Below are positions 1 to 7,891 of a stretch of 64,000 bases of DNA, one piece after another. The stretch comes from Hyphomicrobiales bacterium (GTDB taxonomy: Bacteria > Pseudomonadota > Alphaproteobacteria > Rhizobiales > JAJFHR01): assembly GCA_021775475.1 (NCBI GenBank), contig JAJFHS010000018.1, forward strand, positions 62,001 to 126,000. The letters are read 5' to 3'. Made by a program: the position numbers and the translations under genes. The notes beneath the pieces were generated by a model. The model was not told the origin of the DNA, searched no databases, and saw only the letters and a program-made list of their open reading frames with translations. Each line of letters opens with the position of its first letter. Within the stretch, counting starts at the first letter, position 1.

Positions 1-1
1 A

Positions 2-610
2 AGCCGTCAGGACAACAATAATAATGTCGGGATAAATGCACCGGAAATTGATTACAGTTTTGAACCTGATGCCGACTGGGTCGAGATTACCACCGTACAC
101 AAGGGCGGGCTGTTTGGTACGGACTATCGCATGTTGTTTCCTGGTGACGGAATTGACGGGATCAAACGTTTCTTTCTTGATGTGATGATCTCATTTGGCA
201 AGCGCGGCCTGGCGTGCCAGCCTGCTATCGTCGGCATTGGGCTGGGTGGCTCCAAAGACACATGCATGGTGCTGGGCAAGCAGGCGGCATGTTTGCGAAT
301 TGTCGGCAATAAAAATCCTGATCCTGAAATTGCCGCGTTAGAAGAAGAGCTTAAACAGATGGGAAATTCCATTGGCATGGGGGCGATGGGGTTTGTTGGT
401 TCATCCATGGTGGTCGATTGCCATATTGAAGTTGGCTATACTCATACCGGCGGCATGCCGATGAGTGTGCATTCGTTCTGCCTGTCGTCAAGGCGGGCAA
501 GCGTTCGCATCTACAATGACGGGCGCATTGAACACCGCACCGATCCCAACTGGTTCACACCTTACACGAGAAGGAATACTGTCGAATGGCAGGAAATGGT
601 GAGCGCATGA
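2..610 (+). CDS. Fumarate hydratase / L(+)-tartrate dehydratase alpha subunit, 5' end outside window
   Basis: The frame is open from base 2, so the start codon and N-terminus lie upstream of the window. The visible 202 residues match the alpha part of class I Fe-S hydro-lyases, which dehydrate malate or tartrate with a [4Fe-4S] cluster. Landmarks are GGLFGTDYRML, a Cys-containing glycine segment (LACQPAIVGIGLGGS) and a C-terminal DCHIEVGYTHTGGMP stretch. The stop overlaps the start of the beta-subunit gene (ATGA), so the two are translationally coupled. Fumarase, tartrate dehydratase and related hydro-lyases cannot be separated from sequence alone; the two-gene arrangement is of the archaeal/TtdAB type rather than a fused FumA. 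Confidence 0.85.
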   Translation, partial: SRQDNNNNVGINAPEIDYSFEPDADWVEITTVHKGGLFGTDYRMLFPGDGIDGIKRFFLDVMISFGKRGLACQPAIVGIGLGGSKDTCMVLGKQAACLRIVGNKNPDPEIAALEEELKQMGNSIGMGAMGFVGSSMVVDCHIEVGYTHTGGMPMSVHSFCLSSRRASVRIYNDGRIEHRTDPNWFTPYTRRNTVEWQEMVSA

Positions 611-1266
611 AAACTGTAAGATTATCCGTTCCGATCAGCGATGAAGATCTCAAGTCACTGGAAATTGGCACGGTGGTCTATCTCGATGGCCTGATCATAA
701 CGGGACGTGAAAAAGTCTACAAGCACATCCTTGATGATGGCGAGGATATGCCTGAAGGTTTGATGCAACGCTGCAATGTTGGTTTTCATTGCTCGCCTGC
801 GGCAAGCGTTGACGGGGACGGTAAATATTCTGTAGGTGCGGTAACAGCAACAGCCAGCTTTCGTTTTGCCAAATCCTTGCCGGGCTGGTTTGCCAAAACC
901 GGATGCCGGGTGATCATCGGCAAGGGAGGTATGAGCCAGAAACATTACGATGAGATTTTTGTGCCGGCAAAAGCGGTTTACTTCACTACTGTAGGCTACG
1001 GCACCGGAGCGCTATTGGGACGTGGTATCAAAGAAGTTGAAAATGTCCACTGGCTCGATGAACTGGGTATAGCGCAAGCAATGTGGGTGCTCAGGGTCGA
1101 AAATTTTGGGCCCCTGCTGGTCGAAAGCGACTTGCAAGGCAATTCGCTGTTTGAGCAAAACAACAAAGAGATCAATGAGAAAATTGAAAAGCTCTATGAG
1201 GGTCTGCGCGCCCCCTCGCTCAGTCGTTATGGTGAAACGGATAACAAGCGTGATGAGCTGATTTGA
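607..1266 (+). CDS. Fumarate hydratase / L(+)-tartrate dehydratase beta subunit
   Basis: 219 residues, the usual size for the beta part of two-subunit Fe-S hydro-lyases. It supplies the swivelling domain that closes over the cluster-bearing alpha subunit. Family signatures are LEIGTVVYLDGLIITGRE near the N-terminus, HCSPAA around residue 60 and the VIIGKGGMS loop near residue 100. I chose the ATG at 607, which overlaps the alpha-subunit stop by three bases; an upstream ATG at 586 lies inside the alpha gene and is less likely. A strong hairpin follows the stop, closing a two-gene unit. Substrate (malate/fumarate versus tartrate) is not determined. Confidence 0.87.
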   Translation: MKTVRLSVPISDEDLKSLEIGTVVYLDGLIITGREKVYKHILDDGEDMPEGLMQRCNVGFHCSPAASVDGDGKYSVGAVTATASFRFAKSLPGWFAKTGCRVIIGKGGMSQKHYDEIFVPAKAVYFTTVGYGTGALLGRGIKEVENVHWLDELGIAQAMWVLRVENFGPLLVESDLQGNSLFEQNNKEINEKIEKLYEGLRAPSLSRYGETDNKRDELI

Positions 1267-1274
1267 GGAAAGCA

Positions 1275-1310
1275 AAAATGAGACTGCGAATCGGTACGCA
1301 ATCTCATTTT
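1275..1310. terminator. Bidirectional hairpin terminator
   Basis: Arms AAAATGAGACTGCG (1275-1288) and CGCAATCTCATTTT (1297-1310) pair over 14 bases with one mismatch around an 8-base loop. A-rich and T-rich flanks serve both strands. It lies between the converging fumarase beta gene and the small secreted-protein gene on the minus strand. Confidence 0.8.
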
Positions 1311-1342
1311 ATTTTTGAATTCTGTTTTACAAATCTCGTCCC

Positions 1343-1708
1343 TTAATGATGGTAGGCGCGTTTGTGCCCCATACTTTTGCGATGTGGGGACTTTGATTTA
1401 TAGCGGCGATGGTGACGGGCATATTTTTTATTCCCACTATGATAACCGTAACCATGATAGCCGTGACCGTAATGGGAGTGATTATAGTAACGATCAGTCT
1501 CATGGACAAAGAGGCCACCAACCAGAGCGCCTATGCCAAGACCCAAAAGAAGCTCGACTTGTTTAACATCTGTATTTTCGTTTAGGGCATTTGATTGAAC
1601 ACTTGTCGGCATGTTGGATAAAGGTGCTGCTCCAGCGCTTATTCCTCCAACCAGTGTTGCTCCCAAAAACAAGGAGGCCAAAATTGCAGTTTTTCCGGAT
1701 TTTATCAT
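1343..1708 (-). CDS. Small secreted His/Tyr-rich protein
   Basis: 121 residues. A Sec signal peptide (about residues 1-28, ending near GISAGAAP) is followed by a glycine-rich hydrophobic segment (GLGIGALVGGLFV) and a C-terminal tail rich in His, Tyr, Lys and Gly. The first 70 residues are clearly paralogous to the neighbouring minus-strand gene at 1922-2335, but the BA14K-type C-terminal domain of that gene is absent here and replaced by the His-rich tail. A good ribosome site (AGGAG) lies upstream of the ATG at 1708. The function is unknown; the His-rich tail could bind metal ions, which is speculation. Confidence 0.7.
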   Translation of the reverse strand: MIKSGKTAILASLFLGATLVGGISAGAAPLSNMPTSVQSNALNENTDVKQVELLLGLGIGALVGGLFVHETDRYYNHSHYGHGYHGYGYHSGNKKYARHHRRYKSKSPHRKSMGHKRAYHH

Positions 1709-1855
1709 ACTAAATTCTCCTGCTTCTACGCATAAAATTATTCAGCCAGAGTGCACTTGGACCAGCGTCGGTCAAATGCACTTTAGTTTTGCACAAAATG
1801 AAGAAAAAACCAAATTTGTAGAGCGATAAACTGATTTGTGGATGGTACGTATGAA

Positions 1856-1889
1856 AAATGAGGCTGCATGTTCAGGAGCAACCTCATTT
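1856..1889 (-). terminator. Hairpin terminator
   Basis: Arms AAATGAGGCTGC (1856-1867) and GCAACCTCATTT (1878-1889) pair with one mismatch. It sits just beyond the stop of the minus-strand gene at 1922. It closely resembles the hairpin at 1275-1310, so the gene and its terminator appear to have been duplicated together. Confidence 0.72.
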
Positions 1890-1921
1890 CAAATCTTGTT
1901 CAGCTTTTTAATTCTTGGCCG

Positions 1922-2335
1922 TTAGCGGCAGAAAATGTAGCGCCCGCCATAACTTAGGTAATAGCCGGTATCAGGATTAAAGCTTTTATAGCGACGGAAA
2001 CAATCATCATACCAGGCATTAGTCCAGGGCTCGTAGCGAGTACGATAATACCTCCTGCGTGGTGCAGGTCTCTGGTATGCGTTGTTATAGCCACGATTAT
2101 AGGCTCTGTTGTTATTGTTGACGATGGCACCACCGATCAGGGCACCGGCACCAAGGCCCAAAAGCAAATTACGCGTTTTCTTGCCGGTTTTCTGAACCAG
2201 ATTGCCAGTTACCATTTCTGGTTGCGCACTTGTTGCCATTTTTGACAGAGGCACAGCATTAGCGCTTATGCCCCCAAATGCTGTCGCTCCCAAAAACAGG
2301 GAAGCTAAAACTGTAAATTTGTTAGGTTTCATCAT
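1922..2335 (-). CDS. BA14K-family secreted protein
   Basis: 137 residues from the ATG-ATG at 2335/2332, which has an AGGAG site about seven bases upstream; a longer in-frame extension lacks one. A signal peptide (ending near GGISANAVP) is followed by a glycine-rich hydrophobic segment and an Asn/Arg/Tyr-rich linker. The C-terminal module WYDDCFRRYKSFNP...GGRYIFCR has the paired cysteines and aromatic spacing of the BA14K family. That family was first described as a Brucella lectin-like immunoreactive protein and is common in Hyphomicrobiales. Location is periplasmic or envelope. It is paralogous to the adjacent 1343-1708 gene. Molecular function is not established. Confidence 0.8.
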   Translation of the reverse strand: MMKPNKFTVLASLFLGATAFGGISANAVPLSKMATSAQPEMVTGNLVQKTGKKTRNLLLGLGAGALIGGAIVNNNNRAYNRGYNNAYQRPAPRRRYYRTRYEPWTNAWYDDCFRRYKSFNPDTGYYLSYGGRYIFCR

Positions 2336-2481
2336 AGGAAAATCTCCTGCTTCTACACCAAATCTCACCAACTTCAGTTTTACATATAAGAATACGAATG
2401 CCAAATAAAAAGAGTGAGAGGCAGAAAAAGTGGAAATTGGGGTTAATGAATTCTAGCTTTTCTGCAGTTTTTCCAAATAAA

Positions 2482-4890
2482 TCAACCCTTAAACCGCTTT
2501 TGCGGCAACGCCATTTTACACGCTTCCAATATGGCGTTTTCACCAATCCGATAGGATTCATAAAGATCGTCAATCGTTCCCGTTTGGCCAAAATGCTCAA
2601 CACCCAAAGCCTGAACCTTGTGACCATGAACAGCACCGAGCCAAGACAGGGTCGTGGGGTGACCATCGATGACGGTTACCAGCCCGGCATCGCGCGACAG
2701 CGGTTGCAAAAGCTCTTCAATATAGCTGTCAGCGTTGGGTTGGCCGTGCTGGCGTGCGGTCTGGGCAGCTTTCCAGCCAGCATTCAAACGATCGGCAGAA
2801 GTGATTGCCAAAAGGCCGGTGCCGGGATTGCGATTGAGAAGTTTGCCGATAGCACTGGCAGCTTCAGGAGCAACAACCCCGGTATAAGCGAGTGCCAATT
2901 GCGCGCCCGGCGCCGGAGGTCTGAGCCAGTAAGCGCCGGCAATGATGCCTTTTTTGGTGGCATCATCGAGTTCTCTCACCGGTTGGTCCAAAGAGCGCGT
3001 TGACAGGCGTAAGTAAACCGAGCCGCCGCTTTTGTCGCGCAACCAGTCATCCTCGGAAATATCATCGCTCTCGCGCTGAATGTAATTAAATGCCCATTCC
3101 ATTATGACCGCGAGTTCATCCACAAACGACGGCTCGAAGGTTGCCAGACCATCCTGGGCCATGCCGATAAGCGGTGTCGAAATCGACTGGTGAGCGCCGC
3201 CTTCCGGTGCCAGGGTAACGCCTGACGGTGTGGCGGCGAGGATAAAGCGGGCATCTTGATAACACGCATAGTTGAGGGCATCGAGGCCGCGCTGGATGAA
3301 GGGGTCGTAGAGTGTTCCCACCGGCAACAAGCGTTCGCCAAACAATTTGTGGCTCAAGCCCAGAGCCGCCAGCAGAATAAACAGGTTGTTTTCGGCGATG
3401 CCAAGTTCGATGTGCTGGCCCGATGGTTTTGAGTGCCAGCGCTGGGCCGACATCAGTTTAAGGGTCTGGAAGACGTCTTCGTGAGGTTCTTTTGAAAATA
3501 CCGCACGGCGGTTTACCCAACCCCCCAGATTGGTTGAGACAGTGACATCTGGCGATGTGGTGACAATGCGGTTGGCCATTTTTGTGTCGTGGCGGGCAAT
3601 TTCACTTAAAATTTTGCCAAACCCTTCCTGGCTTGACATCGCCACTGCACCTTGGGTAGGTGATGCAATCGCTTCGACAGGAATTTTTGGCGAACTTAAC
3701 AACCGCATTCCTTTGGCATTAAAAGGGGCGGTATCAATCAGGTTGCGCAATTCATCGGCACTGGCATCAAGCCCTGAAAACGGCTCCCATTCTTTTCCAT
3801 CGGTTATATTATGCGCGGCTTTGAGTTCGTTCATCTGGGCTGAGTTCATCAGGCCGGAATGATTGTCTTTGTGACCGGCAAAGGGCAGGCCTTTGCCCTT
3901 GACGGTATAGGCAACGAAGCAGATCGGCCTGTCATCGGGAGCTGAGTTAAAAGCTTCAAGGCAGGTTTCCATGCAATGACCGCCGAGATCTGTCATTAAC
4001 CCGGCCAGAGCATCATCACTGTAACTGTCAATGAGTTTTAACGCTTCCGGGTTGGCGGCCAGATCCTGTTTCAGGTGTTGGCGCCAGATGCTGCCACCGG
4101 CAAAGGTGAGAGCTGAAAACAACGTGTTGGGGCAGGAGTCGATCCAGTCGTGCAAAGCGCTGCCGCCGGGTTTCTGAAAGGCTTTTTCCAACGCCTTGCC
4201 ATATTTGATGGCGATGACCTGCCAGCCGAAGTTGGAGAAAATATTCTCGAGTTTGGGAAACAGCGCTTCCGAAATGACCGCATCGAGGCTTTGGCGATTG
4301 TAATCAACAATCCACCAGCAGTTTTTCAAATCATGTTTCCAACCCTCAAGCAGGGCTTCATATATATTGCCCTCGTCAAGTTCAGCGTCGCCCAAAAGGG
4401 CTACCATGCGACCCTCGGGCCATTTGGTTTGCCAGTCTTTGGCGCTGATATAATCCTGAACCAGGCTGGCAAATGAGGTCATGGCAACGCCCAGGCCGAC
4501 GGAGCCGGTGGAAAAATCAACGTCATCAATGTCCTTGGTGCGCGAGGGGTAGGATTGCGCGCCGCCAAAACTTCTAAAGGCTTTCAGTTTTTCAAGGGTC
4601 TGGTGGCCGAAAAGATATTGTATGGCATGGAACACCGGGCTTGCATGCGGTTTTACCGCAACCCGGTCTTGTGGCTTGAGGACTGAAAAATAAAGCGCTG
4701 TCATGATGGTAACCAGCGAAGCACTGGAGGCCTGATGACCACCGACTTTGAGGCCATCGACATTTATTCGCTCATTATTGGCATTGTGAATAATCTGTGC
4801 CGACAGCCACAGGATCTTGCGCTCCAAATCCTTTAGCAGGGCAAGCTTATCTTTGGCCGGAGATCGTTTCATAACTGATTGTGCGCACAT
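2482..4890 (-). CDS. Thiamine-diphosphate-dependent 2-oxoacid dehydrogenase E1 / transketolase-like enzyme (AceE/MdeB type)
   Basis: 802 residues, related to homodimeric pyruvate dehydrogenase E1 (AceE, about 890) and to MdeB, the 2-oxobutyrate dehydrogenase E1 of Pseudomonas; rhizobial relatives are often labelled transketolase. The ThDP/Mg2+ motif is clear: GDAELDEGN followed by WWIVDYNRQSLD near residues 170-210. The N-terminal HASPVFHAIQYLFG and the SYPSRTKDIDD...STGSVG stretch are AceE-like. It is transcribed divergently from an Lrp/AsnC regulator, the arrangement seen for mdeR-mdeB, so amino-acid-derived 2-oxoacid oxidation is a reasonable inference. No E2 or E3 gene is adjacent. The exact substrate is unknown. 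Confidence 0.82.
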   Translation of the reverse strand: MCAQSVMKRSPAKDKLALLKDLERKILWLSAQIIHNANNERINVDGLKVGGHQASSASLVTIMTALYFSVLKPQDRVAVKPHASPVFHAIQYLFGHQTLEKLKAFRSFGGAQSYPSRTKDIDDVDFSTGSVGLGVAMTSFASLVQDYISAKDWQTKWPEGRMVALLGDAELDEGNIYEALLEGWKHDLKNCWWIVDYNRQSLDAVISEALFPKLENIFSNFGWQVIAIKYGKALEKAFQKPGGSALHDWIDSCPNTLFSALTFAGGSIWRQHLKQDLAANPEALKLIDSYSDDALAGLMTDLGGHCMETCLEAFNSAPDDRPICFVAYTVKGKGLPFAGHKDNHSGLMNSAQMNELKAAHNITDGKEWEPFSGLDASADELRNLIDTAPFNAKGMRLLSSPKIPVEAIASPTQGAVAMSSQEGFGKILSEIARHDTKMANRIVTTSPDVTVSTNLGGWVNRRAVFSKEPHEDVFQTLKLMSAQRWHSKPSGQHIELGIAENNLFILLAALGLSHKLFGERLLPVGTLYDPFIQRGLDALNYACYQDARFILAATPSGVTLAPEGGAHQSISTPLIGMAQDGLATFEPSFVDELAVIMEWAFNYIQRESDDISEDDWLRDKSGGSVYLRLSTRSLDQPVRELDDATKKGIIAGAYWLRPPAPGAQLALAYTGVVAPEAASAIGKLLNRNPGTGLLAITSADRLNAGWKAAQTARQHGQPNADSYIEELLQPLSRDAGLVTVIDGHPTTLSWLGAVHGHKVQALGVEHFGQTGTIDDLYESYRIGENAILEACKMALPQKRFKG

Positions 4891-5015
4891 GGCAGGTTAC
4901 CTTCATGAGTTTTTCTGAAGGTATATCAATTTCACTGGAATTTTCTGCCAAACTTGCTATAAAATTAGAATATTTTAACATAATAAGCTAATATGCTCTG
5001 GAAAAGTGAATTATT
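4891..5015. promoter_or_regulatory. Divergent promoter region with AT-rich Lrp-type target
   Basis: 125 bases separate the two divergent starts. The half next to the regulator (about 4955-5000) is strongly AT-rich with runs such as AGAATATTTTAACATAATA, typical of sites bent and wrapped by Lrp/AsnC proteins. No sharp palindrome was found. Control of both genes by the adjacent regulator is inferred from arrangement. Confidence 0.45.
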
Positions 5016-5510
5016 ATGCCAATATTTCAATTGGATGCCATAGACCACCGGTTACTCAAGGCGCTGCAGTCCAATGCCCGCATGCCCAATGCCGAATTGG
5101 CAAAGCTGGTGGGACTGTCACCGTCACCGTGCCTGCGGCGTTTAAAAATACTGGAAAAAAAGGGCATTATTGATCGCTATGTTGCACTGCTGGACCAGGA
5201 GCAGGTCGGCCTGCCGGTCAGTGTTTTCATTTCCATCCGGCTCGAGCGCCAGCATGAAGATTCCCTGGAAAAATTTGAAGCTGAAATTAAAAGCTATGAT
5301 GAAGTGCTTGAATGCTATTTAATGACGGGACAACGTGATTATCTATTGCGGGTTGTGGCGCAGGATTTGCGCTCTTACGAGAGGTTTTTAAAGGACAAGC
5401 TGACGCGTATTAACGGTGTGGCGAGCATCGAATCAAGCTTTGCGTTAAGTCAGGTAAAATACACCAATTCCCTGCCGCTGCCGGTCCCGCAGCGATATTC
5501 TGAAAACTGA
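5016..5510 (+). CDS. Lrp/AsnC-family transcriptional regulator
   Basis: 164 residues. The N-terminal winged helix-turn-helix (LDAIDHRLLKALQSNARMPN then LAKLVGLSPSPCLRRLKILE, residues 5-55) and the C-terminal RAM ligand-binding domain (LECYLMTGQRDYLLRVVAQD, about residues 95-120) are both intact. Members sense amino acids or 2-oxoacids. Divergence from the E1-like gene suggests it controls that gene, as MdeR and BkdR do for their dehydrogenases. The start is ATG at 5016; the upstream ribosome site is weak (GGAAAAG). Confidence 0.9.
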   Translation: MPIFQLDAIDHRLLKALQSNARMPNAELAKLVGLSPSPCLRRLKILEKKGIIDRYVALLDQEQVGLPVSVFISIRLERQHEDSLEKFEAEIKSYDEVLECYLMTGQRDYLLRVVAQDLRSYERFLKDKLTRINGVASIESSFALSQVKYTNSLPLPVPQRYSEN

Positions 5511-5522
5511 AAGTTAAAAGCC

Positions 5523-5894
5523 ATGCTGCCGCCTCCCTCTTTTTTTGCAATTATCTTTATTGGTCTTGTGATTGCCAGTTGCGCCCAGCAACAACGTGGA
5601 CAGCCGCTGGCGCTGGATATTGAACAGTATGTGGCGACACGGGCAAGCGTTTCGTGTGGTGATGTTGAAGCTCATTATCGGGTAGCCCAGGGAGTACGCA
5701 CAGCGTTGGATATTCCAAAATACCGCAGAAAATTATTGCGCGAGTTGCCAGGCTGGTCGGCACCGACGATGGATTTGAGCGAAGCGCGCTCGATGAGTGA
5801 GAATTCAGCAAAACTGTTGCGGGAAGAGTTAAACAACCGCTGCCCCAAGAACCGTATCACCGGTCGCGAAGACATTGTCTATATCCCCGCATAG
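5523..5894 (+). CDS. Small putative lipoprotein, unknown function
   Basis: 123 residues starting 12 bases after the regulator stop. A short hydrophobic signal ends in the lipobox-like IASC (Cys at about residue 20), so the mature protein is probably lipid-anchored. The remainder is polar with two further Cys residues and no domain I recognise. It could be co-transcribed with the Lrp-type gene because of the tight spacing, but nothing links it functionally. Confidence 0.65.
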   Translation: MLPPPSFFAIIFIGLVIASCAQQQRGQPLALDIEQYVATRASVSCGDVEAHYRVAQGVRTALDIPKYRRKLLRELPGWSAPTMDLSEARSMSENSAKLLREELNNRCPKNRITGREDIVYIPA

Positions 5895-6033
5895 TGCCTC
5901 CAGACTTCTGTTCAGCTTACGTTCATGTTGGCATCGTTAAGATTTATTCATGGCTCAGGTGAGCTACGTTTTAATCAGCCCAAAAGGGTCCAGAACCTGT
6001 CCGATGTAAGGGGCTGGACCAACGAGGAGATGA

Positions 6034-6516
6034 ATGATGACAAATAGATTTATTAAGAGTTTGGCTGTTGTGATGGTGCTCGGGTTTGTCGCCATTGTCT
6101 CGACACAAAATGCCTATGCCGGCAAAGGCACACGTAACTTTGTTTATGGAGCCTTAGCCGGTGTTGCCGGTCTGGCAGCGATAAATTCACTGTCGCGCGG
6201 TGGCTATTATAATCGTGGTTATTACAACCGTGGTTATTACGATCGGGGTTATTACAACTCCAGTTATTATAATGCCGGGTATCGTTATCGCCGTAATTAC
6301 TATTACAACGATTATTCTTATCGTCGCCCCTATTACCGGACATACCCTCGCACGCACTATCGGCCCAGACACCAGGTGCAGCGTCACCGTTACAATGGTC
6401 GCCCAGTTGCGTGGTCAAAGGCATGGTATCGTTATTGCGCCAACAAATATCGCTCATTCAGACGCTCTGATGGCACATTCCAACCTTACAAAGGCGGGCG
6501 TCGCGTCTGCCGCTGA
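6034..6516 (+). CDS. BA14K-family secreted protein, Tyr-rich
   Basis: 160 residues. A signal peptide (cleavage near QNAYAGKG) is followed by a glycine-rich hydrophobic segment (YGALAGVAGLAAI). Then comes a low-complexity tract of repeated GYYNRGYY/DRGYY units (residues 50-90) and the C-terminal BA14K module (WSKAWYRYCANKYRSFRRSD, ending GGRRVCR). A strong GAGGAG ribosome site precedes ATGATG at 6034, and a U-tailed hairpin follows. The module matches that of the 1922-2335 gene but the order of linker repeats differs. An envelope or adhesion role is only inferred from the family. Confidence 0.85.
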   Translation: MMTNRFIKSLAVVMVLGFVAIVSTQNAYAGKGTRNFVYGALAGVAGLAAINSLSRGGYYNRGYYNRGYYDRGYYNSSYYNAGYRYRRNYYYNDYSYRRPYYRTYPRTHYRPRHQVQRHRYNGRPVAWSKAWYRYCANKYRSFRRSDGTFQPYKGGRRVCR

Positions 6517-6538
6517 AGGTATTGAGAATTCTTGAATT

Positions 6539-6574
6539 ATCCCGGGTGAGCCAGTGCTTGCCCGGGATTTTTTT
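6539..6574 (+). terminator. Rho-independent terminator
   Basis: ATCCCGGG (6539-6546) pairs perfectly with CCCGGGAT (6561-6568) and is followed by a run of T. It lies 22 bases beyond the stop of the BA14K gene and before the converging znuA-like gene. Confidence 0.88.
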
Positions 6575-6584
6575 GGATAATGCC

Positions 6585-7514
6585 TTATGTTTTCAAACAC
6601 GAAGCCAGTGCGCTGGCAAGGACGCGCAAAAGCGTGGCGTAAGCGGCAGGGCCTGCTGGAATGTCCGCCCCCAATGGATCAAGCACTGATACTCGGGTTG
6701 GTGTGTTGTTGGTTACGGATTTAACGATTGCCGGATTGAACTGGGGTTCGGTGAAAATACAGCGAATGTTTCCTGCCGCGATTTTTTTCCGAATCTGTCT
6801 GATTTTCCTGGCGCCGGGTGTGCGCTCGGGATTGAGAATTATGGCGCCAATAGCATTGAGGTCAAAGCGCTTTTCGAAATATTGAAATGCATCGTGAAAA
6901 ACGATAAAGGGCACAGTTTTTACCCCAGCCAATGTTGCCTCAAGCTCTGTTGTCAAGCGGTTGAGCCGGGTAATCAAGGCAGCCCCGTTTGTGGTATATA
7001 GCTTTGCATTGCCTGGATCTGCCATGCCTAGTTTTTTGACAATTTCACCAACCAATAGTTTGGCATTGTCAGGATCCAACCAGAAATGGGGATCAATGTT
7101 TTTGGGTTTAAGGCCGTTGGCATTTTGAGAATTTTCTCCACCTTCATCGAACCCGGACGGCAGTAATTTCAAGCCGGGTGTTTTGGATAATTCAACTATC
7201 AGACCTGAAGTTGCCAGGGTTTTGAGTGGCCGGGTTAAAAATATCTCCATGTTTGGCCCAACCCAGAAAACAACATTCGCCTCAGACAAGGTGCGGGCAT
7301 CGGACGGTCTTAAATTGAAGTTGTGAGGTGAATTTGCGCCTTTGAGCAGGAGTTCAGGCACCCCCACACCCGCCATAACCGATGCCACTAAAGAATGTAT
7401 CGGCTTTATGGATGCAACAACGCGAAGCTCTGCCGCTGAAGCATGTGGAGTTAAAAAGCCCGCAGCCGCAATCAGAATCGCGAACAATAGCGGTAGTGGT
7501 TGGCGTCCTGGCAT
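6585..7514 (-). CDS. znuA: Zinc ABC transporter periplasmic binding protein (ZnuA-like)
   Basis: 309 residues from the ATG at 7514, which begins a clean signal peptide (LPLLFAILIAAAGFLTPHASA). The protein is a cluster A-I metal-binding receptor: SIKPIHSLVASVM and SPHNFNLRPSDA supply the first ligand histidines, IDPHFWLDP the family signature and FIVFHDAFQYFEKRF the third. The His/Asp-rich loop typical of many ZnuA proteins is nearly absent (EGGENSQNANG). No permease, ATPase or Zur gene is nearby, so it is an orphan here. The start lacks an obvious ribosome site; in-frame TTG codons upstream are an alternative. Mn2+ receptors of the same fold cannot be wholly excluded. Confidence 0.85.
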   Translation of the reverse strand: MPGRQPLPLLFAILIAAAGFLTPHASAAELRVVASIKPIHSLVASVMAGVGVPELLLKGANSPHNFNLRPSDARTLSEANVVFWVGPNMEIFLTRPLKTLATSGLIVELSKTPGLKLLPSGFDEGGENSQNANGLKPKNIDPHFWLDPDNAKLLVGEIVKKLGMADPGNAKLYTTNGAALITRLNRLTTELEATLAGVKTVPFIVFHDAFQYFEKRFDLNAIGAIILNPERTPGARKIRQIRKKIAAGNIRCIFTEPQFNPAIVKSVTNNTPTRVSVLDPLGADIPAGPAAYATLLRVLASALASCLKT

Positions 7515-7562
7515 CTGGTTTTGATCATTTCTATTAAAAGTTGATAGGTTATAAGACAACAA

Positions 7563-7891
7563 TATTATTATTATTCAACCATTAAATCTCCTCACGTGTT
7601 TCATGTGGCGTTGTGATCAAAAATCATGTGAAACAGCATAAACTGAAACCACTGGAGATCTGTTGATTTTTGTCGATAATTTACTTACCAAGGTTGCTCA
7701 CTATAGATTCGCTCTTTATAGTAGTGTGGTATTTAAAGAGTAATAGTCTGTTAGACTTGATATAATCTGGATCTTAAATGGTGCAGATTGATGTGTCCCG
7801 TTTCGATTTGAAACGGTAAATAGTGGACTTTTAGGCATATTATGGATATACGATAGCTTCAGAGCTGAAGTAAGCTGGAGAGTTAAGTCGC
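7563..7891. other. Intergenic region between divergent znuA-like and sleB-like genes
   Basis: About 330 bases with no credible gene. It holds, on the minus strand, a strong ribosome site followed by a three-codon frame ending in TAATAATAA (7571-7582) ahead of znuA; a spaced inverted repeat of seven bases (CTCTTTA...TAAAGAG) near 7710-7740; a TATAAT near 7761; and a perfect CCGTTTC/GAAACGG hairpin at 7798-7816. None is assignable to a known regulator by eye. Confidence 0.4.

Noticed and set aside
1315..1829. Plus-strand frames opposite the small secreted protein
   Set aside because: Antisense shadows; the minus strand has signal peptide, ribosome site and terminator.
2398..3003. 201-residue plus-strand frame
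   Set aside because: Antisense shadow of the E1/transketolase-like gene; no ribosome site and no domain.
6200..6340. Repeated GYY units as a possible CRISPR or tandem repeat array
   Set aside because: The repeat is in-frame coding low complexity with variable units and no spacers.
6053..6535. Alternative frames rich in Ile/Val or Asn/Asp
   Set aside because: They are shadows of the Tyr-rich repeat of the BA14K gene.
7541..7563. Zur-box-like GTTATAAGACAAC before znuA
   Set aside because: Only four of five half-site bases match and the position is off the likely promoter; too weak to list as an operator.
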